DNA from: Gibbula magus
Lineage: Eukaryota > Mollusca > Gastropoda > Trochida > Trochidae
Direction: 5' to 3'
NCBI GenBank assembly: GCA_936450465.1
Contig: OW388297.1
Span: 63,796,063 to 63,860,062, forward strand
Length of the DNA: 64,000 bases
This document shows positions 35,716 through 46,800 of the stretch, one piece after another. The position numbers were made by a program, and so were the translations under genes. Under the pieces are notes generated by a model, which was not told the origin of the DNA, did no database searches, and saw only the letters and a list, made by a program, of their open reading frames with translations. Numbering within the stretch: position 1 is the first letter of the stretch; each line of letters starts with the position of its first letter.

Positions 35716-35880
35716 GATACATTTTCCGAAACGAATTTTTTTGACCTGGTGTTCTTACGTTCTTCAAAGCCATACAAGTATTATTCTATAACGTGAATAC
35801 CTGAAATAACAACATCAATTGGTATCAAAGTCATTCGTAACAGTACTGAGTCCAACATTATTATACATTCAGGATAAAGT

Positions 35881-36255
35881 ATGCATGGCATAAGAGATAC
35901 AAAGAATCACAACCTCAGATCCACATGTGTGTTACAAACAACACTAAACCGTTTAAACGGACCAAAAACCTGTTACTTCGAACACAAAACGATCCAGAGC
36001 ACACTTTTTCCCGGACGTGCACCATGTTGCACATGCAAAACGCTTGAGCAACTGCATGGCGATCCACGAGCATGGCCCGGTGCTCTAAGGGAAGTAACTC
36101 TAATCGGATTTGGTTTTTGGGCGGGAAAACCCAAACTCCTCACAGTGCTGCTCCCTGGGGACGAGGTGGGGAAAACGTACCTGGGTCTCGGAACAAATAA
36201 AACGCTTAAACTACTGCAAACTGTTTGCTGTGTAGGCCTATTTGGCCATTTATAA
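35881..36255 (+). other. Unidentified 124-codon open frame
   Basis: An ATG-started frame of 124 codons with no motif that I recognise (middle part CCTCKTLEQLHGDPRAW). No splice sites or homology support it. It lies just before the LINE relic and could be decayed transposon sequence. Probably not a gene. Confidence 0.15.
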
Positions 36256-37262
36256 TGTATAGATTTAATTGTTTTAAATTATCCATAGGCCAAGGATTTA
36301 TATAGCCTATCTATCTAAATCCGGCCTTGCATGGACCTATAGGCTATGCATGATAAAGATTTTACCCAATATTATAATACATTTAAAAAAAATAATTGTT
36401 CGTCATACAAAAATCACGAATAAAAAATGGCACAAATCATGTCCCAAAACCACTGACTAACCCGTCCATGTTTAAAAAGCCCAAAGTTATAGAAGCGATC
36501 GTAAAATATCCCTCACTGGCGCGTTCTACAACCATGTGATGTTTCACCATGAGAATAAAACAGGATTTATTCCAGGGAGAAGTATTGGACGCATCACGGA
36601 CTTAAGTCCGTGGACGCATTTAATATTAAAATATTTCCTTGGTTACCAGGTTGTATTAAATAAAGATATGACAAAGTTTCAAATGGTGTATTGTAAATAT
36701 TACATGACGTTTCCAGGGTTGATTTTTTGCAATCACATGAGGGCTTCTAGTCGGGTTAATTACACATCTGGCCGAGGCACACATAGTTGATGATAATCTA
36801 CTGTCGAGTCTAGTCCCTTTATTTTATGGTCTCTGGACGCAGGTAATGAAAAAGTTTGATTTCGAACATAAAATAAACAAATGGGTAGAAAGTTTAACAC
36901 AACAACATCAGTAGTTCAAAATTGACATCTTTCATCTTTTTGTTTGTACTTGAAAGGGGGTGGACAACTAGACAAGGGGACCCAATCTCACCCTACAAAT
37001 TCATACTTGTAGTTGAAACATAGGTATAATGATAAGGACAAATCCGGGAATAAAAGGTATAACACTTAATGATAATGAACGTAAACATAGGACAGTATGC
37101 CGATGATACTCAGCTTTATTTAGATGGATCTGAAAAAAAGCCTGAATACAGCAATGGAAACTCTTCGCACAATTTACCAAATTTCAGGACTTAAAATTAA
37201 CATAGAAAAGACCCAAAGCAGTTTGAATAGTTTCTATATCTGAGAGTAAGGTGCCAGTCAAA

Positions 37263-37590
37263 TTTAAAGAGACAGTAGCACGTATTTTCGCTCAAATAAG
37301 TCGAAAAATAATGTCACCAATAGTAAAACACCCTTCTCTCCTCAGAAAATCAGGTTAAAAGATGGATGTACATGGTTCCGTAAAGCCCTGGGAATCGTTT
37401 ATGTCCTTTGAAATAATAAAATGTGCAATGTTTACATTATACGCAACACTGTTATTACCAATATGGATAATTGGTTTGTGTAATAAGATGGTTTACCCTC
37501 TAGAGTAAATATAAATGACATAAACTATCATTACAAATGGGAAATTTGAAAAAATAAAATTTGCAAAAAACGTGCTACTGCCCCTTTAAG
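37263..37590 (-). mobile_element. GGGGCAGTAGCACG MITE, copy 3 (inside LINE)
   Basis: TTTAAAGAGACAGTAGCACG on the left and CGTGCTACTGCCCCTTTAA on the right, with a complete interior. It interrupts the LINE after its EKTQ segment, so it inserted after the LINE. Confidence 0.85.
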
Positions 37591-37984
37591 GTCACTGACT
37601 AATGTTATTTATTGGTGATCAACACCAGAAAACGCCTGGAACATATCAACAGATTACTCGCCATTTGGCGCAGAAGAAAGTTAACACTTTTTGGAAAAAT
37701 CAGTTATTAAATATTTGACAATATCAATCTTAGTACATATCTTTTCTGCTCTACCCAATCCACCTACGACATTCATTGAAGAACTCAATAAAATAATCTA
37801 GATGTTTATGGAAAAACAAAAATGATCAAATCAAGAGATCAACTATAAACAGAAGTTATCAAGACGGAGGCCTAAGAATAATTGACATGGAATGTTTTAT
37901 GAATGCTATATACCCTACTTAGATATACTCATTGAAAAGAAAGTATAAGAAACTTGAACAATCTTCAAACAGTTTTACTGTAAG

Positions 37985-38347
37985 GAAAAAACATTTAAAA
38001 AATCTGAAAATATCAAAAGCCATCACTTCAGTTAGTGGGTAATACATATGCAAAGTTTGAGGAAGATATGATGAAGAGTTTTGGAGCTGTGTTCCGGAAA
38101 CGAACCTGTGTCTGAACAAAGTCCAAATTCAACACGTTTCTATGGAAACGAAAAAAAAATAATTCAGAAATTGAAAATATCAAAAGGCACCACATCAACA
38201 GTTGGATAATTGGGTTGGGAAGTTTCAGGAAGATATCATGAACGGTTTTCGAGTTCTGCTCCGGAAACGAAATGATTACGGACAGACGGACTGACGGACA
38301 GACAGACAGACGGACAGGGCAACGAATATACATACCGGTGGGATAAC
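37985..38347 (-). repeat. GTCCGTC-type repeat (inside LINE)
   Basis: Reverse complement of the 16570-16860 repeat, with two units carrying CTGAAAATATCAAAAG and GGTTTTCGAGTTCTGCTCC, then a (GACGGACA)n tract. It interrupts the LINE between its GGLRIIDMECF and C-terminal segments. Confidence 0.65.
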
Positions 38348-38830
38348 AAGGTATTTCTGTATGAAATTGACTGGAAAGATGTATGCTTTTAGACTTTCAA
38401 TACAGATTCATTAACAGAATTGTGTATACAAAGAGAGACATTTTTAAGAATGAAGTTAGTTAGTTACATGTTCTTTTTGTAAAATGCTCCAGAAGATATA
38501 TCACATGTTTATTTTGAATGTTCAGAACTTTTGAGAAATTCCGTAATGACAACCTCCAAACTAACTTAACACTTTCTAAATGCATTGTAATGTTTGGAGT
38601 ATTCTCTCATAACCAAGTTATAAATCATATTTTACTTGTCGCCAAAAGATGTATTCATACATCAAGTATAAACAGTAAGATATATCTTATGCGGGATTTC
38701 TTACATTGCTTATGAATGTAAGCAATATAGAAAGATTTATTGCAATACAAAATAAAAGATAGCAGCATTTCACTAAGATATGGGAAAATATAGAAATTAT
38801 TAATGGAGCACTCATAAAATAATTAAAATT

Positions 38831-39736
38831 TACAAATTTCCTACTGTCCATTACCATTTATTTATTCTATGTGGGAAATGGATTACTCCATGACTATACC
38901 ATGCTTTCCCGTGTGTGTATCCTTATTTACATACCGGTATTCGACTGCCAACACATGTTAACCCTGTCATATACTGTACATGAAGCTGGAAATGGAATAT
39001 CCAAAACATTGAAAAAAAATGTGATGTTTCAACTTTTACAAAGTGAGTTTGCTTATATTTCAATTTATAGAGATAACGTGTGTTATAAATGGTCTAGGCC
39101 TACACACATATGTGTGTGTGTCAACAAATATAATAAAATATGCGTTTTCTGATTTTAGAATCAAATCGTGTAGGCTACATGAAATTAATCAAACATGTTA
39201 ACATTAATTTACACCTTAGATTGCTGAAGTAGACATTAATGTACACGCACTTGTTTATTTGTTCACGATATATTGTTAACTTTGACAGTCCACTGCACTT
39301 TGGAAATTAAATATGTACACATTATGATATTGATAAATTTATAAACCTAATTTAGCAAAGCACGCGTAGAAACGTTTTTGTATTAGGCGCACGTGCCTTT
39401 TTAATTATAGAAAATATGTACTCTCATGATCGCCTACAATTTCACGTGATACATATATACTCATAGAAAATTGTCATTTTTACATAAGTTTAGATTGACA
39501 ACAATGTACGTAAACAAAACATACACATGCGTCACACTGGTTACATTGACCTAAAGCCACATACTCTATAAGAAGATATAGGCCTCCATGTAAGTTACAT
39601 TTAAACAGCATGCATTATCGATAATAGGGGGTAATACTAACAAATACACGTTCAGTACAGGAAATTAACATACATCAACTGTTACTGTAGAATGTCAACA
39701 ATCAAACTATTAATTATGAATATAAATATATATATA
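38831..39736. other. Intergenic AT-rich DNA
   Basis: No feature recognised. Confidence 0.5.
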
Positions 39737-40257
39737 AACTGAGGTACAAAAGAAACCTAACACCCCATTGTTTCACTCATACAGTAAAAATAACAAAACA
39801 AATTGATATGATAGAAGCGGGATATTATTTAATGTTCAATGTTGACTGACTCGACAAACAATCATACTCGGTTTTTTTTTCAAACATGCAGAGTTAGTCA
39901 CTGAAAGGACCAAGGGGTATAACATCATTTTTACACCAACATGACCCCTACCATGTTTATAATGTTGTAAATGAGTGTAGAATGAGGCACATTTATTGAT
40001 TTTCACTTAGCAGATGTCTTATATGTCGATGAACAGTTGTGTTTTAATCCAAATTAATTTTGGAAGAATTTATTACTTTAAAATTTCATTTTCCCCCAAA
40101 AAAATTAAAACCACATAGAATTATTCCTTGGATGATGACTAAACGCCTGCACTTTTCAGTTTTAGAGTACGACTTCGAAAACATAAGATATTTGTAATTG
40201 AACATAAAAGATATGATAAAACCAACTGAGGTGTAAGGTTTCTTTTGCTAGTCAGTT
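39737..40257. mobile_element. Tc1/mariner-type MITE, 521 bp
   Basis: The ends AACTGAGGTACAAAAGAAAC C and GGTTTCTTTTGCTAGTCAGT T are inverted, and TA flanks both sides (39735-39736 and 40258-40259). An internal GTGTAAGGTTTCTTTTG-type repeat is near the right end. No transposase. Confidence 0.7.
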
Positions 40258-40499
40258 TATAAAGATGACCAGTTAGACAGAATTTAATAGTCAAGTCAAA
40301 TGTTTTAAAGTATTTAAGGCCTCCGACCCCATTACAAAATATAGGCTACACATACACATAGATATAATACAAATGATATAGCAATACAAACGATAGAGAA
40401 CATCACTGGAACAGCATGACAGATACTTCAAAAACTGTGTGTTAGCTTTCAGGTCGAGTTTCCATTATTTAACAGTTCAGTTCTTAGTTTCATACTATG

Positions 40500-41900
40500 T
40501 TTGATAAACAGTGACAAAGTAAGAATAATATTCTCAACTCTCTAGAAGACATTAATGATATAAAAGCAAGAGCAGGTGGTTTTGATAAATATAAACTAGG
40601 AATGTATTTCCTTCTGTAAACGGAATAAACGGACAAACAAGCATGACATGAGTTTCGTTTTCAACTGTTGATTTAAGTTGGACTCATTCTTCTTCTCTTT
40701 TCTGCCTTCATTTATCATTAAATTTAATAAACCATGTCTAAATTTGATGAAACTATTTCTTAAATCATTAGAATATAAAATAGATGAGTATTTTTTTCTG
40801 GCTGAAGTAATCTTTCAGTGTCCTGTAACTATCATATATCTCCAGCTATTATTGAGGATACAAACAAATCATTAATAGCTTGGTTTTTAAAGTGATATAA
40901 AGTGAGATTAATATTTCCAATTGTTTGGTTCATCCAAACCAAGCCAAAGTCGTGAGAGAACAAAAGGTTCCTTACATAATACCAATAGTACCAATACTGT
41001 CTAAATGCAAAATCATATTATAAGCTTGCTTTGGAATTCTATGTTCGTGCATACCAATACTTGTTATTCAGTATGTTAGGCATTTTACCTGAGAAGTTTA
41101 CGGTCTTCCACATTCGCCGTAAACCATGCAGTTTGGTGTTGATAACCCAAAGGTTAAATATCTTTTTTATGCTAATAGGTGAAGGTTTTCCAGGCAATAA
41201 TATTTTCGGTATCCTTAATATCAAATCTATAATATGATCGGTTGTATTTGGGAATCGAAGAGTTTAAAAACATACGTTTTCCGATTTCGATTTTAAATGA
41301 AACAGACATGTCGTTGAATTAAGCTTTCTTCGCTCATGATATTAAATTTTCAACGCTCTCTGAAAAGTTCATAGTGTGGTTAAACACAATGCCAAGTATT
41401 TATACTGACTGTTAATCCTAAGTTGTAAACCATTAAAGACCCATTTTTCATTTGCAGCTAACGGCCCAACCCTTCTGAAAATTACAATGTTTGTTTTGTC
41501 AATGTTATCCGATAACTTCATTTCTTTTGTGTAACGTTCCAACATTGGGCTTAAAATACACCCTTGTCTTAATCCGACTGGACAATCAAAATAGTCTGTA
41601 AAATCATCACCAGAACGCACACAAAATTCTATGTTGGCATACATGGACTTCAAAACAGATACATTTTCCCAAGAAATCCGGCCCTTAGTAAACAGTACCA
41701 TAGTTTAGAACGATCTACAGAATCGAATGCTTCTTTTAAATCGACAAATGCAACATACAATTTGTGTTTTCGGCGGGAAAGACATTTCTGGATAATTGCA
41801 TCATAAATGATAAACGCATCATGTTCACCAGAAACTATACTGATGTCCAATAGAAAGTTGACAATCACAAAAACCTGTTTTATTGAAAATGAGGTATTTT
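40500..41900 (-). pseudogene. Non-LTR retrotransposon relic (reverse transcriptase)
   Basis: Reading the - strand from 41868: a spacer, then YVAFVDLKEAFDSVDRSKLW (RT block with the first catalytic Asp), SVLKSMYANIEFCVRSGDDF, GLRQGCILSPML, then directly YTKEMKLSDNIDKTNIVIF and INSQYKYLALCL. The FADD/YADD block expected between GCILSPML and YTKEMKL is deleted. Further downstream, at 41240-40880, are worn matches to the VKYW..and FGYVWL-type segments of the 22645 relic. A frameshift near 41700 splits the RT. Confidence 0.75.
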
Positions 41901-42109
41901 CTATATTAAAAATGAAAACATTTACATATTAATGACACCCACGAAACGAAAACAATCGACAAAACGCACTTTAGTCAATAAACATCGTCGAAACATGTAA
42001 GAACACAAGCATGTGCACAAAAGCATATAAGGAACCTATGACTGAGACACCTTCAAAGCAAAAGCACTCAGAAAATTGTCGAGATTATCTTCAGTGCAGC
42101 GAGTAGTAC

Positions 42110-42140
42110 CAGGGACCTTATATAGTATATAATGTCCCTG
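42110..42140. mobile_element. 31-bp minimal CAGGGAC element
   Basis: CAGGGACCTTATATAG joined to TATATAATGTCCCTG with nothing between. The direct repeat GTAGTAC flanks it at 42103-42109 and 42141-42147. Left and right halves match the two ends of the 444-bp element at 26249-26692. Confidence 0.8.
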
Positions 42141-42574
42141 GTAGTACGGACCTATACTGTCGCGCGGAGCGTTTAGTAGCGGCACCGAGAGTACAATTCC
42201 TTCAGGGTAATAATGTGCCGCCACAGGATATTCGGCGTTAACATGTATATTGTTTTGTTATTCTATTATAAATTATGCTATATGACTTACACAATGTATC
42301 CCTAGTATGTATATTTATGTTATGTACTTATTCAAAACATCCGCATGAACTGTCGGGAAAAAAATCGGAACATCCATTTAATTGTCGGACTGTGTTTTCA
42401 GAAACGAAATTCAATACGTCACTTCCGTCAATGTACAGGCGTATAAAAAAAAACTTCCCACTCAAATTGAAGTCTTGTAAGAGGAATACAAACTCCAATA
42501 CAGTTTTTAGATTTGTGAAATGTAATAGTCCATGTTTTTTCACTCGATCATACAGAGAGTTGACCACACAACAA

Positions 42575-42894
42575 ATAATCCATTTATAATGATAGCTTAT
42601 GTCATTTAAATTAACTTTAGAGGGTAAATAATCTTAATACACAAACCAATTATCTGTAGTGGTAAAAACTATGTTGCGTATAAAGCAAAAATTGCATGGC
42701 GGCCATTTTATTGTGAACACAATTTATTATTTTGTATTACAAAAACGATGCCCATGGCTTTACCGAAACATGTACACTCATTTTAAACTTTATTTTCTGA
42801 AAGGGTGAAGGATGTTTTACTATTGGTGAAGTTATTTTTCAAATACATTTCATCAACTTATTTGAGCAAAAAATAGTGCTACTGCCCCTTTAAA
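42575..42894 (+). mobile_element. GGGGCAGTAGCACG MITE, copy 4 (5' truncated)
   Basis: It lacks the left terminal repeat and begins at TTATAATGATAGCTTATGTC; it ends AGTGCTACTGCCCCTTTAA. The interior matches copy 1 (GGCGGCCATTTTATTGTGAA). Confidence 0.8.
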
Positions 42895-43840
42895 AGTTCA
42901 TGGCAATAACCATTTTTTAAAAGTGGGAAGTATCTTTTGAACGCCAGTATATATAAATTGTGTTCTACAGGAGATAGCGTATATAACAGTGTTAACTTTA
43001 ATGCTTCATATGTGTATCTATACGCTGAAATGGATACATATACTGGAGTGTGTATACATGTAAATGTGATGTATATATGTTACTTATTTATTGCTATTTT
43101 CCGTATGCATTCCTCGCTCATGTTCTTTTTTAAATGTTCGTGCTTTGAGTAAAAGCAAAAACACCTCTTATTTGCTAGATTTAACAAACAATTTAGACCA
43201 TGTGGCGCCCTTTGTTGACATTTTATTCTAAATGTCGCCATGTTTCCATTTTCTCAACTTAGTTCATGTTTCATGTGAGTTGACATTACCCTTTGAATAT
43301 GGCGAATACAAAGAAAAATGCATTAAGGTGAAGAAACACCCCTCAATATATGTTTGCCATGCCACGCCTGATTCTTAAAGAATTATGTCTATTACGACGA
43401 AACAGGGTGTGAAAACGTGGATAGACCGAGAGAGCAGAAACACGGTGTATTTGCCAGTCATTCCAAATGTCACCCAGCTAGATCCCCAGCCTAGATCGAG
43501 CCAGTAGCATACGCCGCGAACCCCTTTAAGAGGCTGTCTTCTCTGACGTCCGCATGTTTGTTCATGCCTCGGAGGTATTTGATTCTAAACCCTTCAAAGG
43601 GGCGAAGGGGGGCGTGGCAGTGCCGTTTGTTTAGTTAACAGCCTTTGAAGTTGCCCGCCCAAGTCTCCCAGATCAGCACATTAGCGCTCGATCCGGACTG
43701 TTCCATGTCACGGAGGGAAGTTGTTACATTTGGACTCGACCTGCCTGTACATTCTCCATGTAATTACATTTAACGAGCGGTAAGTCACGGGTTTGTCTGC
43801 ATGTCACGTCGGTGTGAGACACAGGTGGAAATAAACACCT
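42895..43840. other. Possible promoter or 5' exon region left of the satellite
   Basis: 43400-43830 is richer in G+C and CpG than its surroundings and contains GGGGCGAAGGGGGGCGTGGC (Sp/KLF-like) and a TTAACAGCCTTTGAAG stretch. A canonical donor ACGAGCG|GTAAGT occurs at 43780. It may be a non-coding first exon, but nothing confirms transcription. Confidence 0.25.
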
Positions 43841-43844
43841 CACC

Positions 43845-46800
43845 GTACCACAAGCTGCTCGGTGCGCAAGATACACACCGTATCACATGTAGCTTGTTGT
43901 GTAAGATACACACCGTACCACATGTAGCTTGTTGTGTAAGATACACACCGTATCACATGTAGTTTGTTGTGTAAGATACACACCGTACCACATGTAGCTT
44001 GTAGTGTAAGATACACACCGTACCACATGTATCGTGTTGTGTAAGATACACACCGTAACACATGTAGCTTGTTGTGTAAGATATACAACGCACAACATGT
44101 AGCTTGTTGTGTAAGATACACACCGTCCCACATGTAGCTTGTTGTGTAAGATACACACCGTACCACATGTAGCTTGCAGTGTGAGATACACACCGTACCA
44201 CATGTAGCTTGTTGTGTAAGATACACATCGCACCACATGTAGCTTGTTGTGTAAGATACACACCGTGCCACATATAGCTTGTTTTGTGAGATACACACTG
44301 TACCACATGTAGCTTGTTGTGTAAGATACACACCGTACCACATGTAGCTTGTTGTGTAAGATACACACCGTAACACATGTAGCCTGTTGTGTAAGATACA
44401 CACCGTACCACATGTAGCTTGTTGTGTGAGATACACACCGTACCACATGTAGCTTGTTGTGTAAGATACACACTGTACCACATGTAGCTTGTTGTGTAAG
44501 ATACACACCGTACCACATGTAGCTTGTTGTGTAAGATACACACCGTACCACATGTAGCTTGTTGTGTAAGATACACACTGTACCACATGTAGCTTGTTGT
44601 GTAAGATACACACCGTACCACATGTAGCTTGTTGTGTAAGATACACACCGTGCCACATATAGCTTGTTTTGTGAGATACACACTGTACCACATGTAGCTT
44701 GTTGTGTAAGATACACACCGTACCACATGTAGATTGTTGTGTAAGATATACAACGCACCACATGTAGATTGTTGTGTAAGATACACATCGTACCACATGT
44801 AGCTTGTTGTGTGAGATACACACCATACCACATATAGCTTGTTGTGTGAGATACACACCGCACCACATGTAGCTTGTTGTGTGAGATACACACCGTACCA
44901 CATGTATCTTGTTGTGTGAGATACACACCGTACCACATGTATCTTGTTGTGTGAGATACACACCGTACCACATGTAGCTTTTTGTGTAAGATACACACCG
45001 TACCATGTGTTACTTGTAGTGTAAGATACACACCGTACCACATGTATCTTGTTGTGTGAGATACACACCGTACCACATGTATCTTGTTGTGTGAGATACA
45101 CACCGTACCACATGTAGCTTGTTGTGTGAGATACACACCGTACCATGTGTATCTTGTAGTGTAAGATACACACCTCACCACATGAAGCTTGTTGTGTAAG
45201 ATACACACCGTATCACATGTAGCTTGTTGTGTAAGATACACACCGTAACACATGTAGCTTGTTGTGTAAGATACACACCGTACCACATGTAGCTTGTTGT
45301 GTAAGATACACACCGTACCATGTGTAGCTTGTTGTGTAAGATACACATCGTGCCACATGTAGCTTGTAGTGGATGATACACACCTCACTGTACCAAATGT
45401 AGCTTATAGTGTAAGATGCACACCGTACCACATGTAGCTTGTTGTGTAAGATACACACCGTACCACATGTAGCTAGTTTTGTAAGATACACACCGTACCA
45501 CATGTAGCTTGTTGTGTAAGATACACACCATACCACATGTAGCTTGTTGTGTAAGATACACACCGTACCACATGTAGATTGTTGTGTAAGATATACAACG
45601 CACCACATGTAGCTTGTTGTGTAAGATACACACCGTCCCACATGTAGCTTGTTGTGTAAAATACACACCGCACCATATGTAGCTTGCAGTGTAAGATACC
45701 CATCGTACCACGTGTAGCTTGTAGTGTAAGATACACATCGTACCACGTGTAGCTTGTAGTGTAAGATACACACCGCATCACATGTAGCTTGTTGTGTGAG
45801 ATACACACCGTATCACATGTAGCTTGTTGTGTGAGATACACACCGTATCACATGTAGCTTGTAGTGTAAGATACACACCGTACCACATGTAGCTTGTAGT
45901 GTAAGATACACACCGTAACACATGTAGCTTGTTGTGTAAGATACACACAGTACCACATGTAGCTTTTTGTGTAAGATACACACCGTAACACATGTAGCTT
46001 GTTGTGTAAGATACTCATCGTACCACATGTAGCTTGTTGTGTGAGATACACACCGTACCACATGTAGCTTGTAGTGTAAGATACACACCGTCCCACATGT
46101 AGCTTGTTGTGTAAGATACACACCGTAACACATGTAGCTTGTTGTGTAAGATACACACCATACCACATGTAGCTTGTTGTGTAAGATACACACCGTACCA
46201 CATGTATCTTGTTGTGTAAGATACACACCGTAACACATGTAGCTTGTTGTGTAAGATACACACCGTACCACATGTAGCTTGTTGTGTAAGATACACACCG
46301 TACCATGTGTAGCTTGTTGTGTAAGATACACATCGTGCCACATGTAGCTTGTAGTGGATGATACACACCTCACTGTACCAAATGTAGCTTATAGTGTAAG
46401 ATGCACACCATACCACATGTAGCTTGTTGTGTAAGATACACACCGTACCACATGTAGCTTGTTGTGTGAGATATACACCGTATCACATGTAGCTTGTTGT
46501 GTGAGATACACACCGTATCACATGTAGCTTGTAGTGTAAGATACACACCGTACCACATGTAGCTTGTAGTGTAAGATACACACCGTAACACATGTAGCTT
46601 GTTGTGTAAGATACACACAGTACCACATGTAGCTTTTTGTGTAAGATACACACCGTAACACATGTAGCTTGTTGTGTAAGATACTCATCGTACCACATGT
46701 AGCTTGTTGTGTGAGATACACACCGTACCACATGTAGCTTGTAGTGTAAGATACACACCGTCCCACATGTAGCTTGTTGTGTAAGATACACACCGTAACA

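Larger units (their letters stand above)
36536..38830 (+). pseudogene. L1/Tx1-like LINE relic with nested insertions
   Basis: Pieces of a reverse-transcriptase polyprotein follow in order on the + strand in changing frames: KTGFIPGRSIG (36550), KWVESF (36880), RQGDPISPYKFIL (36985), QYADDTQLYLDGSEK (37095, the YADD active site), GLKIN.EKTQ (37185), then FSALPNPPTTFIEELNKII (37750), GGLRIIDMECFMNA (37875), and a C-terminal part with APEDISHVYFECSELLR (38490) and FGVFSHNQVINHILLVAKRC (38590). The MITE at 37263-37590 and the repeat at 37985-38347 split it. Many frameshifts show it is long dead. Confidence 0.8.

Noticed and set aside
35881..36255. 124-codon frame as a real gene
   Set aside because: No recognised domain, no splice or promoter support; kept only as a low-confidence entry.
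42275..42589. 104-codon + strand frame
   Set aside because: Low-complexity composition, overlaps the start of a MITE, no homology that I recognise.
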